A stretch of 64,000 nt of DNA, taken from assembly GCA_035653615.1 (NCBI GenBank), contig DASRBN010000022.1, positions 62,001 through 126,000 on the forward strand, given 5' to 3'. Both the position numbers and the translations under genes were made by a program. Shown in pieces: positions 43,550 to 53,000 of the stretch (positions are counted from its first letter, which is position 1; each line of letters opens with the position of its first letter). The stretch is from Ktedonobacteraceae bacterium (GTDB taxonomy: Bacteria > Chloroflexota > Ktedonobacteria > Ktedonobacterales > Ktedonobacteraceae). The notes under the pieces were generated by a model that was given only the letters and a program-made list of their open reading frames with translations, was not told where the DNA came from and made no database searches.

Positions 43550-44869
43550 ATGGATAAAAACGGTCCTTACTATCTAATCGAGGGTGGCGCACCGCTCCAT
43601 GGTAGCGTTCGACTCAGCGGTGCCAAAAATGCCGTCACGAAAATGCTGATCGCGACCCTGCTCACGGACGAGTGTTGCACGTTGAGAAATGTTCCGTTAA
43701 TTGGTGACCTTGATCTTACCATATCACTTTGCCGCAATATAGGTACACAGGCTGAACTGGTTGATCACACACTCTCCGTTTGCACACCGTCCATTCGTAG
43801 TTCGGTTATCTCAACAGCGGTGGGCGGATTAAATCGTATGGCGATCATCACGGTAGGACCGCTGCTGCATCGCTGTGGGGAAGCGGACATTCCTATGCCA
43901 GGCGGCGACCGTATCGGGGTGCGTCCCATCGATTTTCACCTCAATGGTTTAAGATCGATGGGGGCGGAGATTGTGGAAAAGGATAGGCGCTATCACCTGC
44001 GTGTGCCGCGCGGATTGCGAGGTGCGGTGATCCAACTTCCATTTCCCAGCGTGATGGCGACGGAGAATTTTCTCATAACAGCATCGCTGGCGAAAGGTGT
44101 CACAGTGATCCAGAACGCAGCCCTCGAACCTGAAATCATCGACCTGATCAAGTTCTTACAAAAGATGGGTGCGATCATCGAAATGAAAGTTGATCGTCGC
44201 ATCGTGATCGAGGGCGTGGACCGCTTGCACGGCGCCAGCCATACGCTGCTGACCGACCGTAATGAGGCCGTATCGCTGGCAGTGGCGGCGTATTTGACAA
44301 AAGGAGATGTGTACCTGGAAGGCGCGCAGCAGGATACATTGCTCACGTTTTTAAACACGCTCTCAAAAATGCAGCTACATTTTGAAGTCGATGATGAAGG
44401 TATTCGCTTTATAGGCGATGACCGGCTCCCACCGCCTATCGCGATAGAAACCGATGTCCATCCCGGATTCATGACCGATTGGCAGCAGCCATTCACGGTC
44501 TTATTGACGCAGGCCGATGGCATGTCTGTGGTACATGAGACGATTTACGAGGATCGGTTCGGTTATACCTCGGCGCTCCGCGGAATGGGTGCGCATATTG
44601 GCCTCTATACCAAGTGTTTAGGCGAAGTCCCCTGCCGCTTCCGCGAAAAACAATATACGCATAGCTGCCTGATCAGTGGTCCAACTCCCCTCGTTGGTAC
44701 CGAACTGGATATCCCCGATATTCGAGCAGGCTGTTCCTACATTCTGGCTGCACTTACCGCCAGCGGCACATCCCAGGCATATGGCATTGAGCATATCGAG
44801 CGCGGCTATGAGAATCTGGATGTGAAGCTGCGCAGCCTGGGAGCAAAGATCGAGCGGGTTAAAGAGTAA
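43550..44869 (+). CDS. MurA-like UDP-GlcNAc enolpyruvyl transferase with Cys to Asp change
   Basis: A 439-residue enolpyruvyl transferase. The fold markers are present: GAKNAVTKM near the N-terminus (Lys and Asn of the active site) and EIIDLIKFLQKMGA, MTDWQQPFTVLL and EDRFGYTSAL later. In the mobile loop, MPGGDRIGVRPIDFH has Asp120 where common MurA has the catalytic Cys of PGGCAIG. This substitution is known in MurA of Mycobacterium tuberculosis and Chlamydia and confers resistance to fosfomycin while keeping activity. The enzyme makes the first committed precursor of peptidoglycan in the cytoplasm. It is probably co-transcribed with the CrtI-like gene just upstream. A paralogue of unknown function remains possible. 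Confidence 0.82.
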   Translation: MDKNGPYYLIEGGAPLHGSVRLSGAKNAVTKMLIATLLTDECCTLRNVPLIGDLDLTISLCRNIGTQAELVDHTLSVCTPSIRSSVISTAVGGLNRMAIITVGPLLHRCGEADIPMPGGDRIGVRPIDFHLNGLRSMGAEIVEKDRRYHLRVPRGLRGAVIQLPFPSVMATENFLITASLAKGVTVIQNAALEPEIIDLIKFLQKMGAIIEMKVDRRIVIEGVDRLHGASHTLLTDRNEAVSLAVAAYLTKGDVYLEGAQQDTLLTFLNTLSKMQLHFEVDDEGIRFIGDDRLPPPIAIETDVHPGFMTDWQQPFTVLLTQADGMSVVHETIYEDRFGYTSALRGMGAHIGLYTKCLGEVPCRFREKQYTHSCLISGPTPLVGTELDIPDIRAGCSYILAALTASGTSQAYGIEHIERGYENLDVKLRSLGAKIERVKE

Positions 44870-44893
44870 AGCCTCCCTTTCTATATCTTGAAG

Positions 44894-46972
44894 TTACGCT
44901 GTCCAGCTTGCCCGGACCTCGCGCAGTTGCTCGGGTGAAAGAATGCGGAAAAGAACCAGCAAGCTTTCCAGATCATACTCCAGGCCAATGGAGTGCAATT
45001 CCTGGCGAATACGACCGAGGGCACTGATCTGTGTCGTTGAGATCAAACCATAGCTAATGAGGCTTGCGGCCAGCAGTTGGTCAGGAGTGAGTAGTTTGAA
45101 CATCAGGAGAATTTCTCCTAGCGAGTAATTCATATCTACACCGCGCAGCATGCGTTGGATATTCTGAGCCACCTCCAGCCGCTGTTGCGGGACAAGATGG
45201 CCTTCCAGCAGTACGCTGCCAAGAGAACGGGTTGCGCGTCCGCTGAGAACCGGCGTCTGTGGCTGTGAAGGCGCGGCTGGAAGAGGAGACATAGGAGGCA
45301 GGCTCTGCACAATGTTGAGCAGCATATCATCCGCTGTGGCATTTGTATCTGGCGCTGCCTGCTGGCGAATCACTTGAGGATCGGTTGACTGCACCTGTTC
45401 AACAATCGTCCTGGCGATTGCCCTCTCGGCTTCGCCCTCATTGAGTTCGTTCACTTCCTTAAGAGCAGATGAGGTATCTCTCACCTGCTCTTCTTCTTTT
45501 CTCTCTGCTTTTTGCGCAGCAGCATGCGCGTTATTCGCGGGTGCCTGCTCTTGCCGTATGGAGGCCACTTCAGAGGGTAAGGGAGTCGTGGAAGAACTGA
45601 TTGGCGCTGCGCGGAGCTGTACATCCGGTTGCTGCGACTGCAGTACGGGTTGTGCCGGAGCTTGTCCGATCCGATATTCCGGCTCATCCTGAGTGGATAT
45701 GCCCTGAATTGGTGATGCGCGCAGGGGTAGATCGCTTAATGAACGATCATCAAATGGTCTTACCTGTTGCGCTATTGACCTCCCATTTGTATCATCCCTG
45801 GCTATAGTCTGGGTTTCTTGCTCCATCTGGGCCAGATCTGGCGTTGGCGGTATGCTTCTTCGTGGGCTGGTAGCTGACTCGTCATTCTGAACCGTTGCGC
45901 TATGCTCTCGCACCATACGTGACAGTTGGGCTAGACTCGATTCTTGCCTCTCTGGGAGTACCATCTCATCAGAAGAGGATGGTCTGTTTTGAACCGCCAT
46001 CACCTGGCCTGAATTCGTATCGTTCATATTCATGATTTTCTGGGGTGGTGTCTCTCTATCCACTGCTTGCGCTGTATTGTTTTCAACCGGTTTTTGAGCT
46101 ATCTGCTGTTGTGCAGGGTAATCGGTAGCGCTGGCGGGGCCTTGAACAGCTGTCAGATACTGTGAATTATGGGGCAACCGGTTTGTTTCCGGTAAGGGAG
46201 AAAAGGCTCGTTCACTAGGATAAATAACGGCGCGAATCTTGTCGGTAACATTGGGGTTACCAGGTGCCGGCTTGCCGGTATTACCGTTTCCCGCTGGTAC
46301 AGGTGGATAAGAAGGAGATGAAGCTGGCCGGGGCGATGCCGGTGATGAAAGAGGAGGTGGCATTTGTGAGCGGGAAGATACCGGTGACGACCCTTGCGAG
46401 TGCGGTAGAGCGTCAGATTGCATGGAAGGAAGGGGCATTGTGACCTGTGCATTGAGTACATGTGCCGATCTTGAGGACGGCGTTTCTGATGGCCGGTTGA
46501 GTTTAGGCATGGCTCCTGAGTTCTGGTTATTGGCGGTGGGCGGAGCCGGAACTCGCGAAAACGAACCCGTCGTCGTGCCTGCAATACGCGAGCGAACAGT
46601 ATCAACAAGGTTCATCACACCTAGCATGCCATCGACATCCAGGTTGGCCGGCGTCGCATGCGAACGATCATCGGGATCATCCAGGCCATAACTCGCTATA
46701 TTTGTGCAGCGAAAGGTAAATACCTGCACGCCTCTTCCGCGCCGCTGAGCATCGAGAGCTACCCAAAATTCACGTCTGCCGGCGGCTGCCTGAGCTAAAT
46801 TGACCAGCACAAGACGTATAGGATAACGCGCAATAGCATCAAATACCTCCACGGCTGTTCGCGCCGCGTGGCACTCGTAACCGGCCAGTTGAAATTCACT
46901 GGTGAGCAATGCTACAAGCTGCTGATCTCGTTCGAAAAGAAGAATATGTGGTCCACCATTATTCATATTCAT
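44894..46972 (-). CDS. Degenerate receiver protein with disordered centre and helical C-terminal domain
   Basis: A 692-residue protein. Residues 8-125 look like a response-regulator receiver (ILLFERDQQLVALL), but the phosphoacceptor position reads LVNLAQ, with Asn instead of Asp, so it is probably not phosphorylated. A very long Pro/Ser/Gln-rich disordered tract (about 140-570) follows. The last 110 residues carry a repeated helical pattern with LGEILLMFKLLTPDQLL and LESLLVLFRILSPEQLR, possibly two copies of one unit. It faces murA across 24 bases. It may be a gating scaffold, but no partner can be named. Confidence 0.7.
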   Translation of the reverse strand: MNMNNGGPHILLFERDQQLVALLTSEFQLAGYECHAARTAVEVFDAIARYPIRLVLVNLAQAAAGRREFWVALDAQRRGRGVQVFTFRCTNIASYGLDDPDDRSHATPANLDVDGMLGVMNLVDTVRSRIAGTTTGSFSRVPAPPTANNQNSGAMPKLNRPSETPSSRSAHVLNAQVTMPLPSMQSDALPHSQGSSPVSSRSQMPPPLSSPASPRPASSPSYPPVPAGNGNTGKPAPGNPNVTDKIRAVIYPSERAFSPLPETNRLPHNSQYLTAVQGPASATDYPAQQQIAQKPVENNTAQAVDRETPPQKIMNMNDTNSGQVMAVQNRPSSSDEMVLPERQESSLAQLSRMVREHSATVQNDESATSPRRSIPPTPDLAQMEQETQTIARDDTNGRSIAQQVRPFDDRSLSDLPLRASPIQGISTQDEPEYRIGQAPAQPVLQSQQPDVQLRAAPISSSTTPLPSEVASIRQEQAPANNAHAAAQKAERKEEEQVRDTSSALKEVNELNEGEAERAIARTIVEQVQSTDPQVIRQQAAPDTNATADDMLLNIVQSLPPMSPLPAAPSQPQTPVLSGRATRSLGSVLLEGHLVPQQRLEVAQNIQRMLRGVDMNYSLGEILLMFKLLTPDQLLAASLISYGLISTTQISALGRIRQELHSIGLEYDLESLLVLFRILSPEQLREVRASWTA

Positions 46973-47130
46973 GGCTACGCTCCATCAGAAAGCCGCTCTT
47001 TACGAGCCAATTTTATCGAGATAGATGACGCCATAGTTAGGGATGCATTATACAAACGAAAACTCCTACATGACTAATATCGACGCTAGTATAGCACACA
47101 TCTCTACCATGGCAATAGATAACAGTACCA

Positions 47131-47159
47131 TTGACATGTGCTGGCATACGGTGTACAAA
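47131..47159 (+). promoter_or_regulatory. Promoter candidate for the SAM hydroxide adenosyltransferase gene
   Basis: A perfect TTGACA (47131-47136), a 17-base spacer and TACAAA (47154-47159). The expected transcript start is near 47166, 34 bases before the TTG start codon. Confidence 0.55.
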
Positions 47160-47199
47160 AATTGCATGATGATAATGAAGAGAGGAGCGATGATATACA

Positions 47200-48030
47200 T
47201 TGGATCAGACCATCCCTTTTGAAGCACGACCAGTTATTGCATTGATGACAGACTTTGGTCTGGGTGACGGAGATGTGGGGGTGATGAAAGGTGTGATTGC
47301 CGGTATCACGCCGCAGGCATATCTCATCGACATTACGCATGATATTGCGCCCCAGAATGTCCCATCCGCCGCCTGGATACTGGCTTCTGCCTACCGTTAT
47401 TTCCCGGCAGGAACGGTATTTGTCTGTGTCATTGATCCTGGTGTAGGCAGTTCGCGGGGCGCGATTGCGGTGAATGCCGGTACGTGGTTCTTTGTTGGCC
47501 CTGATAATGGACTTTTTAGCTATGTCTTGCAAGAGCAGCCTGTTCACGCTGCCCACTTGCTTGTTAACGCCGCATACCAGCTACCACATATCAGTTCGAC
47601 GTTTCATGGGCGCGATATCTTTGCGCCAGCGGGAGCATACCTGGCACAGGGCATTCCCCTGAGTGAATTGGGACCCTCTCTCGATCCTGCCGGGCTGCAG
47701 CGCATCGATATCACACCTCCTGCGCGGATTGGCAAAGAGATCGATGCGCGGGTTATTCACGTCGATAACTTCGGCAACCTGATTGCGAATGTGCCACTTT
47801 CCCTTGTTCCCGACCTGTTCGATGCAGCAGCGGTGCAGGCAATTTTCCAGACGGGCAAAGTAGTGGACAGGCGCAGGAGGTTCTTTGCCGAGGGTCCCGA
47901 TGATGGACTACCATTCATCTACGGCGATAGTTCGGGCTATGTAGGCATCGCCGTCCGCAACGGCAATGCAGCGAGAACGCTTGGTGTTGGATTTGGCGCG
48001 TCCATTACTTTCGTCATAGCGAACAAATAG
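47200..48030 (+). CDS. SAM hydroxide adenosyltransferase, DUF62 family
   Basis: A 276-residue enzyme of the family that splits S-adenosylmethionine with water into adenosine and methionine. The N-terminal ALMTDFGLGDGDVGVMKG and the block STFHGRDIFAPAGA, with the conserved His and Arg, are family hallmarks, as is VIHVDNFGNLIANV. The family is related to SAM fluorinases and chlorinases but lacks their halide loop. The first codon is taken as TTG 47200, with GAGAGGAG about 12 bases upstream; an internal start at the MTDFG methionine would remove a strand and is less likely. It stands alone behind its own promoter. Confidence 0.86.
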   Translation: MDQTIPFEARPVIALMTDFGLGDGDVGVMKGVIAGITPQAYLIDITHDIAPQNVPSAAWILASAYRYFPAGTVFVCVIDPGVGSSRGAIAVNAGTWFFVGPDNGLFSYVLQEQPVHAAHLLVNAAYQLPHISSTFHGRDIFAPAGAYLAQGIPLSELGPSLDPAGLQRIDITPPARIGKEIDARVIHVDNFGNLIANVPLSLVPDLFDAAAVQAIFQTGKVVDRRRRFFAEGPDDGLPFIYGDSSGYVGIAVRNGNAARTLGVGFGASITFVIANK

Positions 48031-48181
48031 GTCGTTCAGCACTCTCACACTCGCTCGAAAAGAGGTTATGCTGATGGATAATCTCTTTCTGCGTTCTCTT
48101 TGTGTGGTGAATCACCTGGATAGATGGCGAGATGGTAGAATGAGGCATATCCAATCGGTAAAACAGAGAAAAAGGTAGATT

Positions 48182-49519
48182 ATGCAGCTAGACATTGAAA
48201 AATCAAACGAACGCTTTCAGCGACTTTTTCAAAGTTTTAACTTACTGTGGGTAATTATCAGTGCTATCTCTATTACTTTTGCGACGTACTCTGTTTTTAT
48301 CAATAAACCTGCTTATCTGCATGACTGGCGTGGAATTGCAATTATTGCCCTCGCGCTTTTTATAATGGTAATCTACGCTTTCGGCCTTTATAGCCGGTTT
48401 GTTTTCCGGGTACAGGATCAATGGCCTCCGGCATTTCACCGGGCTTTTGCCTGCTGGTTTAGCGTATATGTAGGAGTTCTGCTTTTATCAACGATTGATG
48501 CCGCCTTCTCGTGGTGTTTCTTTATTGTAATGGGTATTTCTTTTGCGCTATTTAATGCTCCCCGCTTGCTATTGTTCGTGAGCATCATTTTCATAACGCT
48601 GAGCGCTTTCCAGGGCCTTCTTAGCTGGCCACTCGCCGGGGACAATCTTGGCAGTCTCTTTGGTCTGGGACTCGCTTTCTTTTCTATGACAGTGAGTTGT
48701 ATGTTTATGCAGCACCTGATTGGTGGTTGGCATGAACGAAATGATTTGCTGGCAAAGATTTCCTGCGCCAATCGAGAGTTGGAGGAAGCGCATCGACAAC
48801 TGGCCGAGTCAGCTGCCCAGGAACAGGAGCTTGCGGTCTTGCGTGAGCGTACAAGGCTGGCGCGTGAGATGCACGATACGCTCGGTCATGCATTGGCCCT
48901 TGTATCCGTTAAATTGGAGATCGCGCAGCGGCTCCGTGAGCGCGATCCTGAACGCTGCGACCGCGAACTGGAGGCGACCAGGGAGATTGTGCGGAACAGC
49001 ATGAACGAATTGAGAGCCTCAATTGCCAATTTGCGTTCACCGGCTTTAGAACGCGAACCTGCATGCCGGGCCATCAGTCGCTATGCGCGCGAGATGGCGC
49101 AAAGGGCTGGATTACGCGTCTCCTATGACCTGCATCCTGGTGTTGAGGGCTTGCCTGAGGCTATTGAGGAGACGCTCTGGAAAATGGGACAGGAGGCTCT
49201 GGCGAATATTGAGAAACATGCCCAGGCAAGTAACGTCTTATTACATATCAGTCGCCAGAATGGTTCCATCGTCATGCGAATACAGGATGACGGCATTGGT
49301 TTGCCAGAAGCATTGTATCGTTTGCAGGAGGATGGCGATATGACTTGCACCAGTCCGGAGGGGCATTTCGGTTTGAGTGGCATGCGCGAACGGGTTGAGA
49401 ATTGCGGCGGTCACCTTCATCTCTACCCTGCTGAGGATCATGGCACCGTAGTTGAGGTAGAACTCCCACTTGTTGAGGCGCCATTAGCCAGCCCCCTGGA
49501 AGCGCAGGTTTTTCCCTAA
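48182..49519 (+). CDS. Membrane sensor histidine kinase, HisKA_3 (NarX/LiaS type)
   Basis: A 445-residue kinase. Residues 20-180 contain about six transmembrane helices with very short external loops, so it likely senses an event inside the membrane. A short coiled coil leads to the HisKA_3 motif REMHDTLGHALALV (His231), then a HATPase domain with QEALANIEKHAQA, DDGIGLP and GHFGLSGMRERV. Kinases of this class usually work with a NarL-type regulator, but none lies next to it here, so it is an orphan in this window. Confidence 0.87.
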   Translation: MQLDIEKSNERFQRLFQSFNLLWVIISAISITFATYSVFINKPAYLHDWRGIAIIALALFIMVIYAFGLYSRFVFRVQDQWPPAFHRAFACWFSVYVGVLLLSTIDAAFSWCFFIVMGISFALFNAPRLLLFVSIIFITLSAFQGLLSWPLAGDNLGSLFGLGLAFFSMTVSCMFMQHLIGGWHERNDLLAKISCANRELEEAHRQLAESAAQEQELAVLRERTRLAREMHDTLGHALALVSVKLEIAQRLRERDPERCDRELEATREIVRNSMNELRASIANLRSPALEREPACRAISRYAREMAQRAGLRVSYDLHPGVEGLPEAIEETLWKMGQEALANIEKHAQASNVLLHISRQNGSIVMRIQDDGIGLPEALYRLQEDGDMTCTSPEGHFGLSGMRERVENCGGHLHLYPAEDHGTVVEVELPLVEAPLASPLEAQVFP

Positions 49520-49636
49520 ATCCTCTTCTTTTTCAACAGATTTTTTTGACCTCATCTATCCTCTACAATAGGCGGGAAGAGTTTGTATCCAGCGCTGCCT
49601 GCTGTCCGTATAGATATGTATGAGGAGTGGATGCCC

Positions 49637-49665
49637 TTGACATAGACTTATCTGTACGGTATGCT
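49637..49665 (+). promoter_or_regulatory. Promoter candidate for the prkA-yeaH-spoVR operon
   Basis: A perfect TTGACA (49637-49642), a 17-base spacer and TATGCT (49660-49665). The transcript would start near 49672 and carry an untranslated leader of about 416 bases that holds the hairpin repeats before prkA. Confidence 0.5.
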
Positions 49666-49699
49666 AACATTACCAGCAATGTACGAAGCATTCATCCTT

Positions 49700-49870
49700 C
49701 CGGTGGATGTGGATTGAGAAGAGTAGGAGCATCGATATGATGCGGTATGATCGAGGCACGCAGCCGGTAGGCTGGTGTGGGTTGAAGCAAACGAACAGCA
49801 GCATTGCAGGAGCATCAGAACGATGCATGATGAGCGAGGCATCCAGCCGGTGGGCTGGATGAGGATTGAA
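49700..49870 (+). repeat. Hairpin repeats in the prkA leader
   Basis: Units at 49725-49786 and 49808-49870 align over 63 bases, and a partial earlier unit surrounds 49700. Each full unit has two small stems: GCATC-N5-GATGC (49729-49743 and 49812-49826) and a second built on CAGCC-GGTR-GGCTG. In the last copy this becomes a nine-bp stem CATCCAGCC/GGCTGGATG around GGTG (49840-49861). Each unit ends GGATTGAA or GGGTTGAA. The 568-base gap before prkA contains nothing else but a weak open frame. These may be a structured regulatory leader. Confidence 0.6.
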
Positions 49871-50087
49871 TCGTACAACCGAACACAATCTCTACAACGT
49901 AGGCATGGGCTGGTTATCTACTTCGATGTGTCGAAATGGGAACCAGCTTTTTTGAACTCATTTCTTCTTTCAGGTCTGGATGAACCTGCGAATGGTGCGA
50001 ACATCCGTACTCAAATTCCTAGTGCGTTTTCTTCTGAAGTCAGTTATAAGCAATCAGCCTAGCAGCATAGAACAGAGAGGGTGACCT

Positions 50088-53000
50088 ATGGACCTGGTGA
50101 AGCGGTTAGAGGAATACAGGGATCGTGAACGGGGTCTACAGTGGGAAGGGACGTTTGCTCAGTACTTTGAGATTGCCACCAAAAAGCCGGAGGTGGCACG
50201 TCTCGCCCATGAGCGGATTTATCATATGATTATGGATGCCGGCGTTGAGACGGACCGCAATGGAGAACCCCATTACAACTTCTTCAGCCAGGAGATTTTT
50301 GGCATTGAGAAGCCTTTGCAGCAGATTGTCGAGTACTTCCACTCGGCTGCGCAGCGCCTGGAAGTGCGTAAACGCGTCCTGCTGCTGATGGGCCCGGTCG
50401 GCGGCGGTAAATCCACCATTGTCTACCTGATTAAGCGTGGATTGGAGGCGTATAGCCGCACAGATGCGGGGGCGCTCTATGCCATTAAAGATTGTCCGAT
50501 GCATGAGGAACCTCTACATTTGATTCCAAACGAACTACGTGGTGATGTTGAAAAGGAATTTGGCCTCTACATTGAAGGAGACCTCTGTCCCCATTGCCGT
50601 TACCTGGTAGACACCCAATACAGGGGACGCATTGAAGATGTCCCGGTGAAACGCCTGGTGTTCAGTGAAAAATATCGAGTGGGAATAGGTACATTCACGC
50701 CGTCCGATCCAAAGTGTGTTACCGGTGATACGCTGGTACTCACAGACCAGGGATTACAAACGATGGAGGATATATACCTCTCACTTCCCCAAAAGCCACG
50801 TGAGGACGAGTTTGTACCATTTGAGACAACCATCCTGGGCATAAATGGGCCTGAGAAGGCAGCGAAGTTCTATTGTGGTGGATTCCAGCCGATTTACGAG
50901 GTAGAGACGAATCTCGGTTACACTATTCGCGGGACGGCTAATCATCCGCTGCTCGTCTTAACACCGGAAGGTGAAATCGCCTGGCGCAAGATCGGCGAAT
51001 TGCAAACAGGTAACTATGTGGCTCTAGCACGTGGTAGCCAGATGTTTGGCCAAAGGGCAGTCTTACCAGAAAGCTTCTATCCATTGCCTCGTCAACCGAG
51101 GGTGATGACACCTGATCTTGCTTACTGGCTAGGCTTGTTGACTGCGGAGGGCAGTGTAACTCCCTACGAGACATGGTTCGTCAATAGCTCTCAAGATTTG
51201 ATCAACCGGTTTATCGATTTGACACGCTCGCTCTTCGATCTGGAAGCCGTGCCACATCGTAAAGCTGAAACATACAACTACAACGTCTCGATTAGCAATA
51301 AGGCGCTTTGTACCTGGCTAAGGAGCGAGTTGGGAATAGCACGCGGCTCGCAGGCAAAATCGGTTCCGGCAAGTGTCCTTGCCAGTAGCAAAGAAGATAT
51401 CCTGGCGTTCCTCGAAGGGCTCTTCTGGGGAGATGCGACGATTCGGGGCAACAGGCAAGGATCAAACACGTTCAAATATACGAGCAAGTCACGACAGCTT
51501 GCGCGCCAGGTACATGCATTACTGCTCAATCTCGGGGTGGTTGGTTCCTTATGGAATCATACGGATGATGGTGAGATCTACTACAATGTCACTTTACGTG
51601 GGGATCAGGTACTTGATCTTGTCGAGTTGATCCCCTCATTGCGTGACAAAGCAACGTCACCCCTGCGCGAAACACGTAGTGAAAAGACCAATTATGATCA
51701 CTTACCTCACGGAGCAACCCTGCTGAATGGGCATGGTGGCGATGGCTACCTCGCGCGCATTCTCTCGGGTGATCGCCAGCTTTCGTATAATCGCGCAAGA
51801 ACTGTACTCGCTGAAAAGCCAGAGTTGGCAGGTACATTACTCGCTGATCTGGTAAAGCAGAACTCTCTCTGGCTCACAGTACGAGAAGTACGCCCGGCGG
51901 GTATCGAACCGGTCTATGATCTACTCGTGCCTGGCACACATTCATTTGTTGCCGATGGGTTTGTACAGCATAACAGCCAGGATATCAGTGAGCTCGTAGG
52001 TGGTATCGACCTTTCTACCATTGGTGAAGTCGGCGTCGAAAGCGATCCACGAGCCTATCGCTTCGACGGTGAGCTCAATATCGCTAACCGCGGCATTATG
52101 GAATTTGTGGAAATGTTGAAGACGGATGAGAAGTTCCTGTATGTACTGCTTACGTTGAGCCAGGAACAGAACATCAAGACCGGGCGCTTCAGCATGATCT
52201 ATGCCGACGAAGTAGTCGTGAGCCATACCAATGAGCATGAATACCAGGCCTTCGTAGGCAACAAGAAATCCGAAGCCTTGCAAGACCGCATCATTCTGGC
52301 CAAGGTCCCCTACAACCTGCGCGCCTCGGATGAAGTCAAAATCTACGAGAAGCTACTCAAGCAGAGCGCGCTACAGAATGTGCATATCGCCCCCTATACC
52401 CTGCGCATTGCCAGTATCTTTGCTATCCTGACACGACTGGAGCCATCGAAGAAGGCCGGCATGAGTTTGATGAAAAAGCTCAAACTCTACGACGGTGAGG
52501 ACATCGAGGACTTCAAGCAGAAGGATATCAAGGAACTGCAGGAGGAAGCGGTACGCGAGGGCATGGACGGCATCTCGCCGCGCTATGTGATCAACCGCCT
52601 CTCGAATGCGCTGGTCAAGCAGAATACGACCTGCATCAATCCTATCGATGCCTTACGCGCGTTGCGTGATGGACTCGATCAGCATACCAGCATCACACGC
52701 GAAGAGCGCGAACGCTACCTGAACTTCATCAGTGAGGCGCGTAAAGAATACGACGAGATGGCCAAGAAGGAAGTCCAGCGGGCATTCGTCTACTCCTACG
52801 AGGAGTCGGCTCGTACCCTGTTGAACAACTACCTGGATAACGTCGAAGCTTACTGCAATAAGACCAAACTGCGCGACCCCATTACCGATGAGGAGATGGA
52901 GCCTGACGAGCAGTTGATGCGCTCGATTGAAGAGCAAATCGGAGTGACCGAAAACGCCAAGAAATCTTTCCGCGAAGAGATTCTCATTCGTATCTCGTCG

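Noticed and set aside
49700-49870. CRISPR array, because units end in GGATTGAA
   Set aside because: Only three degenerate copies, spacing of 64 and 83 bases, spacer-like parts also similar to each other, and no cas genes in the window.
49775-50062. 95-residue open frame in the prkA leader
   Set aside because: It runs through the hairpin repeats, has no ribosome site and no recognisable domain.
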